The position numbers were made by a program, and so were the translations under genes. Of a stretch of 64,000 nt of DNA, positions 52,719 through 63,876 are shown piece by piece; within the stretch, counting starts at the first letter, position 1; every line of letters begins with the position of its first letter. The stretch covers positions 64,001-128,000 of the forward strand of contig NW_027020281.1 of the NCBI RefSeq assembly GCF_910592395.1. Reading direction: 5' to 3'. Origin of the DNA: Lineus longissimus. Its lineage: Eukaryota > Nemertea > Pilidiophora > Heteronemertea > Lineidae. Below the pieces are notes generated by a model. It did no database searches, had not been told where the DNA came from, and saw only the letters and a list, made by a program, of their open reading frames with translations.

Positions 52719-54940
52719 TTTCGGCAATGTGAACAACCAGAATAAAAAAATTCAAGTTTTTGTACGGCATTTCAACCATTTGACCATTCGACTTCTGCCC
52801 AAAAAAGACTATCACCTTTGCGGCGGTAGGCTCTCCTGTGAATGTAAACAGTCTGCCTTATGTTGCCGTGTAAGGCGGGTAACCAGGTTACTTTATATTT
52901 TAACGTCGGATCATTTCCTCCAAAATCATATTTTTTCGAGTGCGGTTCTCTCTGCAATGCCAGTGAACACTACAAACCGATCAAATAAGACTTAGTCGCT
53001 CCGACAGGCCGCTAGAAAAAAGGTTTTCAGTGCAGAAAACCGTGCTCCAAATTTTGTTGGAGGGAATGTCTCACGCGTCGAAATATTAGGTGTATTTACC
53101 AGTGACAAAAATGCTTTTACAGTATACTCCATGTAATGCACGCTGGGTGGACCAATGCATCTCTCTTTTTATATACATTGACAATTAATGAGAAAGAAGT
53201 CGCTCAAATGCAATGATGTTTAAAAGGTTTTAACGGCTTTGAATGTGCGTCATCTAGGGGTTTCAAATTGATAGCTGTTACAAACTCTTCAATATGAATT
53301 TCAACCCAAATTATTATGCCTACCGGTACCTGAAGAATTCTCAAAACAACTTTAATTTTCATGCAAGTTAGGTGGACAATTATGGCATTTTGGTAGTTAT
53401 GCTTACAGCGATCGTTCAGTAACTTTTATAATGTTAGATGTGCCCATAAAATAGGTCTGAAAACACAGAAAGTAGTTTGCGGTTATCTTGGAAGACGGCG
53501 ACAATAGCTTAATCCATTTCTCGACGGAAATCCACTTTTGCTCAATGGCCATTCTGATAAAGGGAATACAATTACCGCTCAGCGGATTTCCGCTAATCAA
53601 ATACATGTGCGCTCTTAATGGTAGTCTACTTAAGGCATGTCTCTACCATATATGATATTTGTCATTTAAGGGTTTAGAATACTGACATGTATGGTGGTAA
53701 AACAATGGTCACATTTTGTGCACGCGTACTGAGTTTTGAAGAATTATTTGTCCAAAAATACCTCATGTAGGCCTAATGTTTAAAAGAATGCTTTAGCAAC
53801 ATCAAGCTGCCCTGATATTTAAGAGAATTGAAAGCAGAAATAGAAATATTCTAACTTTTTTTCAATGAGGCTTGGAGTCCTCAGACAATAAAATTAGGGA
53901 CCGTGAACATTCTTTCATTTGAACAGGTCAGGTGAATATGAGTCACCAACTTGTTCGTGTTTCCGTTTACTGCAAGTGACTTTTCAACTCTGTATTATTT
54001 CTTATCGAACCTGTTGTCGCAACACACGCGACCCACATATTGCGCCAACATATCAATATCGTCAGTCATAATGGATCAATGTGCGCTCACTATTGCCCCT
54101 TCTAAAGATTGTTCCAGGTATTTTTGAACAGATAATCCTATGAAATTGAGTTTGCGTGCACAAAGATGGTCCTCTTCTTGAAGCTGAATATGCTCATTTC
54201 TGGGACTGAATACTACCTAGTCCTAAACCTTTAAGCACTCTTCTAAACAACAATGTAGGCCTATTATGTACTGTCAGATCTAAATCCACAAAATGTGAAG
54301 TTTTTATTGTACCTTTGCCGTTTTATATCAGGTCATTCCAGATGCATTGTACTCGGTATCCAAAACCCTCAATTGGTTCTTTTTTTGGAAAAAGTGTTGA
54401 AATTTGTGAGATCAAAGTAAAAAAATGTAAAGAGTGAATTTTTTTCACTCGTTGTTTGTTTCATTGCTCATTATGAATGTGTTTAGTGTAGGCCTACTTA
54501 TAATTAGTTGCAGTTCCCTTTATTGTGTGTTAAAAACTTATGTAGAAAACTTTTTTCATCTTATCTTATCTCATCTACATTGTGGGCCAGAAAAAAACCT
54601 TCCTATACCCCTCCCCTGGAGACCGGACTGTCAAACAATTGATCAGAGGATTGATGTGATCATATTTGTATATTACATGTTGCTGTCAAGTGAGATGACG
54701 AGTTGTTACATCATTCAATACTGAATGACAAAATGATGGGCTCGCCCCGTGTAAATTTAGGTTCAAATCTCTATTCTATCATCCATTTGTTGGACAATAT
54801 CTATCACAATAGGATGATTGAGTTGCCTTCTTATTCAGTAGCTGTTTGATCAAAAGATAGTTTTTTTTCTGGGTCACCCTGTAGAGCGTTTGTGCTCGGC
54901 GGACGCATTTAGTGTTCGACGGAAATCCACTGGATATCTT
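52719..54940 (+). other. KMT5A-like intron 2, unassigned part
   Basis: AT-rich. A segment near 53520-53600 (CTCGACGGAAATCCAC, TTCTGATAAAGGGA) is related to the TIR element at 54950. No exon with both splice sites and a fitting phase was found. Confidence 0.4.
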
Positions 54941-54949
54941 TAATTGTAA

Positions 54950-55102
54950 GGACTTGTTTCCAGTAGAGCGTATTCCGCAGGCGGATAAAAGTTGCGTTCT
55001 GCTCGACGGGTTCTGATAAAGGGATTGTCATTACCATTCTGCGGATTTACGCCGAGCAAAACGCGTTCGTCGAACTACGCTCTATTGGAAACAAGGCGTT
55101 AG
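54950..55102. mobile_element. ~150-bp TIR element, intron 2
   Basis: TTGTTTCCAGTAGAGCGTA at the left pairs with TACGCTCTATTGGAAACAAG at the right. The interior is loosely symmetric (CCGCAGGCGGATAAA...). Related to the GTTTCCA-ended units at 52357 and 52591. Confidence 0.7.
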
Positions 55103-56703
55103 TAATCCATTTTCAATTTTTTTTCTTTCAATGCAATCGGGTGATGTGATCGTTCATTACCGGCATAGGGTACTCCTGGGCGCTACGGCAGGTGAAGTTT
55201 AGAACGTTTTTCTTATAAACCTAATCTACAGTGTGTCCCAGAATTGATTAATACATCAAACAGTTTAATCTGGACCTTTTAAAGGGATGTGGGGATGACC
55301 TAAACTACTTGGCTTTTTTAGCATATCGACCTTTTCTCCTGATAGTCTATTTCTTTTTTAAATTTGCCATTTCGTAGATGCCGGTGTAACGTTTTTGAGT
55401 GTTTCCCCTCATTGTTTGGGAACGCTCAAAAATAGATTGACAAGTTTTTCTGTGTATCCCCCCTATTGAAAAGTCGTGGTCTCTCTAGCTGCCTATTGTT
55501 TGGAAACACTGACACATGGGGAACAACCACAGATGTTACACCGGTAGTGAAGCTAATGACATGGTCAGTGATAGGTCGATCGATTCACTCGGTCATGGCG
55601 GTCATTGCCTGTAGTGGTCATTTCCAAGACCTCTTTTTCGTGAAATTTTGAACAGAGTGTGGTACCCCTGACTGACATTTGTCACTTTACCGCACGCCAC
55701 TAACGGGACTGTCTATTCTAGTTGAGCGTTTTTGCGCTCCTTGTGACTTTAGCCACCTTAAGATAATTGGTAATCCTCGGTAAAACCTGCTATGCATAAT
55801 TAGCATACCCGTCCTGCGGATGTGTCAATGAGTAGGGCACATAAGGTGTGGGGCAAATTTTGGCAAGGAGAGCCAAGGAGATGGAGCAGGTGTCATATAG
55901 AATCCACTGGAGATTAAACAAAGTCAAATTCGTGAAAATAAGGACAATCCTGTTTCCCGAAATCCCGGTAGGCCAGAATACACGGATAGTGATTTTGGTG
56001 TTCCAGCTTTTCCAAAAAAAGCTGCGCTCATCCCGTTTTCCCGGACAGTTCTTTGCTTATCCCAGTAGGTCGACCCGGGCCCAGAAGTTATTCTTGGGCT
56101 ATCCTGGCTATCCTGGTGTCCTAAGAACGATTTTTCTTTTGTACATGACGTCAGGCCTATTGTGTACTAAATGGATTTCATCTCTTGATAACCTTCTGGC
56201 TTCACCGTTCTCAAAGTTGAAGCCAGACATCTTAAATTTTTCATCTCTTGAGGAGAGGGACGGCTGGGGGGGGGGGGGGGGGGGGTTACAGAGAGACGAA
56301 AAAATCATCTTTTTTGCTTCAAGCTTTATTATGAAAATGTTCCTTACCCGCTATGTAAATGAAGTAAGGGTCTATGATCAGAGAATGTTCAGCTCGGTCC
56401 AGGGTGTGAGCGAATATAAACAGGGCCCCTGGCACCCAACTTCCGGATTTACCTCTCTTATGCTCCAAATTCCTGATGGTCAATGTGAACATTACATTGG
56501 TATCAGCTTGGACATGTTGGAGGAATCCTCAAAGGTACATGTATCAGGAAGTCAGGAAGCCCATCACGCCACATCTATCTATATGCCTACACTATGAGCT
56601 ACCGGATCGGACAGGGCACGGAGATGCACAGGCCAGAAGCGATCAATGAAAACTGGGACATTCACAGTTGATGCAGGATGGATTGTGTATAAGTGTAGGT
56701 CAT
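55103..56703 (+). other. KMT5A-like intron 2, unassigned part with G20
   Basis: Carries a 249-codon frame (55848-56597) that runs through G20 (56266-56285) and has no recognisable domain or splice context. I judge it fortuitous. Nothing else seen. Confidence 0.4.
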
Positions 56704-56709
56704 GCCAGG

Positions 56710-57570
56710 TATGAGGCGCCATGTGGGAATTAAATTATTTGACGAAATTATTTGAAATAAGCAAATTATATCGAAATAAATGAGTGAACGAAGTCAAGAT
56801 TATTTCCAAACCATAAATTTGCTTATTCAATTGTATTCAAACCATTTACTCTTCCTATCGATATTGTTTCAAACAATGAATTTGCTCTCTTTTGATTATA
56901 TTCATCCAATAAAACAACGTAACTTTATTGTTTTCAAATAATACATTTTCTGAATATCCGTGGTTTCAAATAATCAAACTGTCTCGAAATGATGGTTTGT
57001 TAAATAATCAAAATTAAAAAAGTCATGGTTTCTCAAACCAGGAAATTGTCCATTGCATTGGATGATAAACAATCACGCACAAAATCATTATTTCCAAACC
57101 AGCACTTTAACAAACTGATCGTTTCAAATCATGAAAGTATGCACGAAATTATTTGTATACAATCTAATTGTACCCATCTAATGTTGATTATTTGCATCCC
57201 AGCAACGTTTTTTCAAACCATGAAAACGCGAACTCTGATTGTTTCCATCCAATCACTTTCAAAAGTCATTGTTTCCATCCAAGCAAAACTACGTTCATGG
57301 TATGCGCACATGGTTTGCGCAGTAGACGGGTTTTAGGTCTCGTTAGGGAGTTTTTCCCAAATGTACGCGATGATGACGTCGTACATTTGGGAGAGCAAAT
57401 TCATTGTTTGAAACAATATCGATAGGAAGAGTAAATGGTTTGAATACAATTGAATAAGCAAATTTATAGTTTGGAAATAATCTTGACTTGGTTCACTCAT
57501 TTATTTCGATATAATTTGCTTATTTCAAATAATTTCGTCAAATAATTTAATTCCCACATGGCGCCTCATA
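56710..57570. mobile_element. 861-bp foldback element with 6-bp target duplications
   Basis: Ends TATGAGGCGCCATGTGGGAA and TTCCCACATGGCGCCTCATA are exact complements, and the arms extend about 180 bp (to 56890 and from 57391). GCCAGG flanks both sides (56704-56709 and 57571-57576). The loop is built of repeated TTTCAAA(C/T)CA and TTTCCATCCAA motifs and ends in a small hairpin around GTACATTTGGGA. No transposase. The superfamily is unclear. Confidence 0.88.
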
Positions 57571-57576
57571 GCCAGG

Positions 57577-57869
57577 AGATGGGGATTCCCCATATAATTT
57601 AGATGCTGTAACACAGAGAAAGAAATGCATTCAAAAACAATATTCCCTCAACCCATTTTTTTGCTCTAACAACATGCACACATGGACGATTTTTGCATAT
57701 AATACCAGCACTTCAGTGACGCACCTGGCCAATATCTAGACGGAGTGTCCCAAAGAAACGGCCTTCTCTCTTATAATAGAGACTTCTCTCTTAATAAATG
57801 TAATAATTAAAAATAAAAATTCGGATACATGCAGTACCCAATTATAAAAAGGGGTATACCGGTACCTAA
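57577..57869. other. KMT5A-like intron 2, unassigned part
   Basis: AT-rich. Nothing recognised. Confidence 0.35.
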
Positions 57870-58590
57870 CCTAAATAAAACAAATATTGCACAATAAGAA
57901 ACAAATTCACTTCCTGCTGCCATCACTTTTTGGTAAGTTATTTCATAAAAGTTTTGCTACTTTTTGGATTATGTCATTTTCGGCAATCATTAGAAAAATG
58001 AATAAATTTCTATTATCCAGTTCGTCGACATGTGGGTATTTTTGTTTAATTTCATTGAGTAAAATATTCCGTTGTGTCTCAGTGTTTGCACCATCCAGCA
58101 GGAAATGAATTTCATCACCGACTACCGACCCTTGGTTTGATTGACATTCTGGGCACATTCTTTCATTTCTTGATCTTTGGTTTACAATATCTGCCTTTCT
58201 CAATCGGTAGGTGGTGATTACTTAGTCTAAATTTTGACAAGCTTTAAAATCTTTGATAAGATTCTCAAAGTTAAAATCTGATTTAAAAAGCGAGTAGGCC
58301 TATGTCCCATATTTTCCGGAATCACTAAGACTATACTTCTTATAAAATACCTCTGTCCAAAATTTAGTATACCTATTCTGTAACTTCTGTCTAACTTCCT
58401 TAGATTCCTTACTGGGGTTTAACCCTGCCCTCTTACAAATTTGTTCAAAAATTTGGAACCATGAAAATTCACAATTTCCAGCTAAAACCCCGCCCCGGCC
58501 CCAGCAGAAATTTGCAAAAAGACGTGTCATAGTCCCAACATATTGTTCATAAGAATCAGAAGGAAATATACAGAAAGTATCATGCACATG
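57870..58590 (-). pseudogene. LINE 3' remnant (C-terminal RT region), antisense
   Basis: Two frames on the minus strand. 58587-58300 resembles the region after RT in LINE polyproteins (WTEVFYKKYSLSDSGKYGT). 58203-57943 has the C-terminal finger-like block ERMCPECQSN...GDEIHFLLDGANTETQRN, comparable to DFCRYCGN...DDEFHILNIC at 4500. They are out of frame with each other, so it is dead. It lies antisense inside the KMT5A-like intron. Confidence 0.7.
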
Positions 58591-59597
58591 TTGCGTGGGA
58601 GCTGCGCGAGGGAACCGGGCAATCGCAGTCTACATTAAGCGATGTATATTAATTGGGGAGACTAATGAAATCACTGGTCTGTCATTGTGGATTTGATGCA
58701 CTAGCATCAGTATCACGTGCTTGCCGAAATCACCTAGTAGGTAGACGCCCAAGCGCGGCGCAAGAGACATGATCAAAAACATTCTTTAGAAAAACACGAC
58801 CTTTCATTGTATTTGAATCAAGTCATAGGCTATATATATCGGGTAGGCCAAAAAACGTCTTCGTGTGGCAAAATAGGTCAAACGTGTACTACTCTCTGCG
58901 CTGCCAAAGGGTCAAGATAAATCATATGCAGCTATTATTTCTAATACTAGCTACTGACATGACATGCTAATGACACACTAATCGGCAACCCTTTTCACCG
59001 AGGGGTCAAGGAAATATGGCAGTCTGAAGTTCGGTGAATTCGATGGAGGTATTCAAACGAAAAACTCCCGGAATTGCATTTTTGGACCCATATCACTGTG
59101 TTTGCTGCCAAGGGGTCGATTTCTATGTTACAGAGCTAATTTTTGCACTGGAATCTGACAACATACGAATATTACGCACCAACATAAATTCAGATTTGTA
59201 TGTGTACTGTAGTTGATACAAATTTCAGCCTTCCCTGTTGAGACATGTAATGTTCTCTGCACTACCCAGTGGTTGGTACAAATTATGTAGAGCTAATACA
59301 ATACTGGTAGTTGACGACATTTAACACTACGCACCCTCAAAGGTTCAAATTCGTATGTTTATGGGTTATTGAATAATACGAGTGTGAAGTTCGGGACGTT
59401 TTTTTTACCCACCCGATATTTAGTTTTTATTCCGTAGACGCATGAAAAACCAAGCAAGCGCCGTGGCGCGAAACTGCGTAGCAGTACAAAGTATGAATTC
59501 GTTTCATCATCCGTTGATTCTGACCTTGTGGAATATGATCGATTTGCAACTTTGTCCACTTACTCAGATCTTACCAGCGCAGTTTGGCTTTTAAAAG
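58591..59597. other. KMT5A-like intron 2, unassigned part
   Basis: No gene or recurrent element recognised. Confidence 0.4.
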
Positions 59598-59673
59598 TAC
59601 CGTATAATCGCGCATTTAGGCGCATGTGCTTATAAACGGGGGTGCGCTTATATCCGTACATAAGCGCATGCGC

Positions 59674-59922
59674 CTATATGCGGTAAAAAATGTACATGCC
59701 GACGATGTCAAAAATGAACGATAGGGTAAACGTCTCCGTATGCGGCATGTAAATCCTTTGTCCCTCGAACCACAGTCTATTCTTCCTCCATGTTTGAACC
59801 ATCTTACGGTGGATTCCATGTTGACGAGCAGCAGCCGAAACGTTCCCGCCATTGGTGACCAGCGTGGCCAATACCTCCTTCTTAAACGCGATACTGTAGG
59901 ACTTTCGCTTAGCCTTATCCAT
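59674..59922 (-). pseudogene. pogo-type transposase, N-terminal HTH only
   Basis: The first 50 residues (MDKAKRKSYSIAFKKEVLAT...GNVSAAARQHGIHRKMVQTWRK) match the N-terminal helix-turn-helix of pogo/CENP-B-type transposases, which binds the element ends. The frame then runs into terminal sequence. The second DNA-binding domain and the DDE catalytic domain are absent, so it cannot transpose DNA, although a short DNA-binding peptide could be made. Confidence 0.78.
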
Positions 59923-60077
59923 CTTGTCCAGCTACTACAGAGCAAATGATAAATTGTACACTGATTCACCGATATACCCAGCCGAACTGCGTGTGTATTT
60001 TGGCCTAAAAACATGCCGTATTACATCAGGATACTAATACCAGATGCGGCCGCCGCTCTGTATCTCACCCTGCGTAA

Positions 60078-61025
60078 AGGCCGATACACACGCAGCAAAC
60101 TTTTACAGGCGATCTCTAGCAACCTAGTTGAAAGACCCTGAATTTGATACTGGCAACCTGAGGTTGCTGCGTGTGAATAGGTCAAGCAAACTATAGCAAC
60201 CTCCATCTGGCAACCTGTAGCAACCTGTAGCAAACAGCAATCTGGAACCGACGTGTTGGTTCTTGGCAACCAGGTCGAACAGAGTATCAGTTACATTTTT
60301 AGCATCTGACCAATCAGATGCCAGAATGCTTTGTATGCCATCACATGACTTGACTGTAAAAATGGCTGAAGGTGAAATAGCTTGAGAGGAAATGAACAAA
60401 GCAAAGGGCAAAGGGGTGGCATCTAGGACTACTGAATGTGAAGACATTTTAGTGGCAAATTTAGAAAATTATGCTTGTCTGTACAATGTCAAGGATTCTT
60501 CCTATAAAGATAGGAATAAACGATCAAAGGCCAGAAAGCGCAGAGTGACTGCCAGTCTTTCGCCAGCAGATATGGCATCCTGCATGATTGTGTCTTGCTT
60601 TGTGATGATCGGGGCTACCTTCTGCATCAGTTCTTCGAATGTGGTTGCATTCATACGTAAAAAGTTCTTGTACGCTGATATATCCTCCATTGCTAATTCT
60701 TTCAAGAAGGTATGGTATGCTCCAAGTTCATGCCTCCCAGTCCTTCCTCCACAACCTCTTCTTCTGTCTGGCCTGTCGTCGTCTTTTATTCACTAAAAAA
60801 TAACTAGTGCTGCAGCAGCAGCACTCTCTGCTTCCATCTCCACCATTTTACTTAGCATTTCCCCCCAAAATTAGCTTTTCCCTCCAAAAATTATTGACAA
60901 CCTTCTTCAACCTTTTACCTGAGAGGTTGCTGAAGTTTGCCACGTCTGAACGTCACAGGTAGGTTGCCACAGATTGCTGGTTGCTAGAGATCGCCTGTAA
61001 AAGTTTGCTGCGTGTGTATCGGCCT
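60078..61025 (-). mobile_element. PIF/Harbinger-like element nested in the pogo element
   Basis: 948 bp with inverted repeats of about 45 bp starting AGGCCGATACACACGCAGCA and ending TGCTGCGTGTGTATCGGCCT. TAA flanks both sides (60075-60077 and 61026-61028), as expected for Harbinger (TWA). A transposase fragment lies inside. Nesting shows it is younger than the pogo insertion. Confidence 0.92.
60502..60705 (-). pseudogene. Harbinger transposase fragment
   Basis: 67 codons. FLRMNATTFEELMQKVAPIITKQDT...AISAGERLAVTLRFLA matches the conserved N-terminal part of PIF/Harbinger nucleases (FRMs.e.Fe.LL..v.p.I.k.dT..R.aI...erLaltLRyLA). The DDE catalytic part is missing. The frame ends shortly after this block. 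Confidence 0.85.
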
Positions 61026-61174
61026 TAAGTGCGCTACTAACTGTGTCAAAACCAAATAGGAAAAAATATAGGCGCATGCGCTAAAAAACGGGAAAAAGGA
61101 CAGGTAAGAAAGAGGCCAAAAACAAGCGATTTTCGTTTATAAGCACATGCGCCTAAATGCGCGATTATACGGTA

Positions 61175-63075
61175 TATGGGAAAAATCGAGACCAGCCCCT
61201 AGATGAGAAATCGTATGCTATCCCCAATCAAAATGCTACCGATAGAGAGATTTTAGCCAAAAATGAAATTTAATTTATGAATGGTGACGTAATAAAATGT
61301 TCGCGTTATGTTTATACGCGAGGAAATTAATCTAGCTTCGTCCAGCAACCAAAACTAAACCAGGTCAGAGTGCTCAGACAAGGTCGTGGCATGTTCTTTT
61401 CTATATCAATAACCACAATGACATTAGTTGATGACTACAGCGTCAATTTTCTAAAAAAAATCTACATGCATCACATTTTATACCCTCCAGGGCCAATTAT
61501 CTACTTTGGTAGTCCACATTGTGACTTATGACCAAGTATTGATTTTCGCCTTTCTCGGCACTCCATGAATAGACCCCTTTTTTAGTATGGAATTTCACCC
61601 GTCCTTTGTTGGAGTTCATACCCCTTTTGTCTGTTTTCTACGGACAAGGCCGTAGATGTGATGGCAAAAATTACCCTTTCCCGTAGGAAAGTGGAGCGCG
61701 GGTGTTAGCCCCCTCATGAATGGGAATTGGGGGGGGGGGGGGGCGCTAAATAACAAATACCATATTTACTCCCCCGAGGCTTCAAGAGGGTCTCTTGAAG
61801 GCACGGGTCACGCCACCACCATTCCAGCCTATCAAGTACTGAATTCCCAAATTATCCTAGCTGCTTTTCTTCTGGATCCTGACCGTTCAATTGTGGATCT
61901 AATTGTTTCCTTGTTCTCAAAATAGCTTGCTGGAGAAAAAAAACTCGAACGAGCTGAGAGGGCAGCGTGCATAGAAATGGAGCCTGGGACCTTCATGCAC
62001 TGTTTAGGGCCAGGGTGCGCATTTCTCACTCACAGGGTTTGACTATAATAAGTTTTAGGCCCATGATTTAGTTGTGTTGATCTGATTGCAGATTAAATTG
62101 CTTTCATGGATGCGCTGACCGATGGACGATTCCTTATAGTCCTGCCTACACCAGCCCTCGTTGATGCCGTAGGATATTGTACAGTATTAAACGTCGACGT
62201 TGAGTGCCTTGAAGTCTTTGGATTGGGTTTCTTGCTAGTTTGCAGAAATGCCCGCGAATTCCTAGGCCTTGTGGCTTACCTGGCAGTGCAAAATATCCCT
62301 TTCGCCACGTCTGTCAGTGCTTATTGAAAGGTAATTTCGAAGTTTTAGTTCATATTGTTTTCTATAGAGCTAAAAGGAGAAAACTGTTAAATAGGGGCCC
62401 CCTGATTAAGGTCTCGGGTAAGACTACGCGAGGCACCTTTCCTGTCATTCATTGAGACTCCCACTCACTGACGTAAACCTGTCTGCGCCAATTGAGTGTC
62501 CTTATTACATGAAGACCCTATACGTAAGCCTAGTACAGGCCTATGAAGTGTCCGCTTTTCTTCCGCCGATCAATACTCTCTGACTAACAAAAGGAATGCG
62601 CTCGAAGTCCCCAATTTGTTTTGAAAGTTTGCCTCCTTATTCCCCTTTTTTGGATCATTTTTTTAAGCCGATTGTTACATCTTATTCGGACACTTATGAT
62701 ATCGTAACAGAAGTTTTTTTCTTCAATCATTTGACGGGAACAACGAATAAATTCGAAATTTCTCAATATAGCCTAATTTGACCATTAATTGGCCATTCAA
62801 ACGGTGGCGGTGGCAAAAATCTGACAGGTCGCTCCGTCACATTTTGCGCATTATATTTCTGCGTCAATAGGTGCTGACCGCATCGGAAATGGACATTCGA
62901 GGCCAACCTAATTAGTCGCTACATGCTGAAAAGAGGGGTCTTTTGTGTTGCCTAATTAGGCTGATTTGATTGCAGAAATGTCTCATTTTTTTATTCGCAA
63001 AAGTATGCAAAACCCCTCAAACTAAATATATTCCATATATTGTTTGGTACCAAAGGCCTTTTTTCCCCCAAATTT
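61175..63075. other. KMT5A-like intron 2, unassigned part with G15
   Basis: G15 at 61729-61743. Short frames (for example 62106-62327) have no motif. No exon recognised. Confidence 0.4.
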
Positions 63076-63390
63076 TCAGACATCCAAATTTCGACCCGTA
63101 AGAACATACTGGAAAATGATCTGATCAAACATCTTTATACCAAGCTTTGGGGTATATATTTCCCCAGAGCTTTTAGAGCTTTTCAATTTGAATAAAGCCT
63201 TTCTGGCCCTGTCAGCTATATCTTCCTTGGCATAGGTGAAAGTACCACTAGCTACAATCACTATACCAAGGTATTTATATTTTGAAACATTTTCAATTAC
63301 ATTTGCCTGCATTCTAAATATTTGTTTACACTTTCTCCCAGTTCTTGAAAATTTTGCTGTATGAACAGTTTCCCTGCAATATCTGTTCAA
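63076..63390 (-). pseudogene. LINE reverse transcriptase fragment, antisense
   Basis: VSKYKYLGIVIVASGTFTYAKEDIADRARKALFKLKS and KLGIKMFDQIIFQYVLTGRNLDV match the RT thumb region of non-LTR retrotransposons (YLGI..s.G.f..a...L..rA.kA...L). Only about 100 residues remain. It could belong to the same insertion as 57870-58590, split by later insertions; that is inference. Confidence 0.72.
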
Positions 63391-63710
63391 ATAAAAGCTT
63401 CAGAGGAGAAATGATGAGGAGAAAGATAGAAATTGTTACAATTTCTATCTTTGTCTGTACCTCCAGACTAGACCTCCATATTAGTAGTTCTGCCTGTGCT
63501 ATGACTGCAGTAAATCATATATTTCCTGGATGCAGATGGTCTAAGGTTTATCTTAGTAGCAATTTCGTGTCATCTTGATCAACCACTTGTGTTGAACCAT
63601 GGCTGGAATTGGGAAAATGTACACAACAATGGTTTTTCTGCCCCATTGACCTCAAGGTGACCTAGATAAGAAGCATTTGTTTCAAAATCATACATTCTTC
63701 ATTCTTCCAG
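63391..63710 (+). other. End of KMT5A-like intron 2
   Basis: Ends in a strong pyrimidine tract and acceptor, CATTCTTCATTCTTCCAG. Nothing else recognised. Confidence 0.5.
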
Positions 63711-63876
63711 GATGGGGTGTCTTCGCTACTAAGAAACATCTGAAAGGCTCATTCCTTCTCATGTACCATGGAGTTTTGATAAAAGAAGATGAAGCAAGGC
63801 GCAGAGAGAAAAGCTACGACAAAACCAAGAAAGGATCTTTCATGTTTTACTTCAAACATAACACGAGCACGTTATG
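63711..63876 (+). CDS. KMT5A/SET8-like lysine methyltransferase, SET-domain exon
   Basis: The acceptor at 63709-63710 and donor ATTATG|GTAAGT (GT at 63877) enclose 166 nt. With the G from the previous exon it reads GWGVFATKK...YHGVLI...ARRREKSYDK...GSFMFYFKHN, the N-terminal half of a SET domain (GxGVxATK, YHGxLI and MxYF as in KMT5A, which monomethylates histone H4 Lys20). The last two bases, TG, would be completed by the next exon; C or T would give Cys at the position of Cys in the CVDAT motif of KMT5A. The rest of the gene lies beyond the window. It could be KMT5A itself or one of the KMT5A-like paralogues reported in invertebrates. Confidence 0.82.

Larger units (their letters stand above)
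59600..61172 (-). mobile_element. pogo/Tigger-like DNA transposon, internally deleted
   Basis: Terminal inverted repeats CCGTATAATCGCGCATTTAG and CTAAATGCGCGATTATACGG continue for about 40 bp. TA flanks both sides (59598-59599 and 61173-61174). The CCGTAT...GCG...TATAA style ends and TA duplication are typical of pogo/Tigger. It keeps only the DNA-binding start of a transposase (59674-59922) and was interrupted by a Harbinger-type element (60078-61025); without it the element is about 0.6 kb. Confidence 0.88.

Noticed and set aside
55848-56597. 249-codon frame, the longest outside retroelements and satellites.
   Set aside because: No recognisable domain, passes through G20, no splice or promoter context, and lies inside the KMT5A-like intron. 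Judged fortuitous.
57025-57336. 103-codon frame.
   Set aside because: It lies in the repetitive loop of the foldback element.
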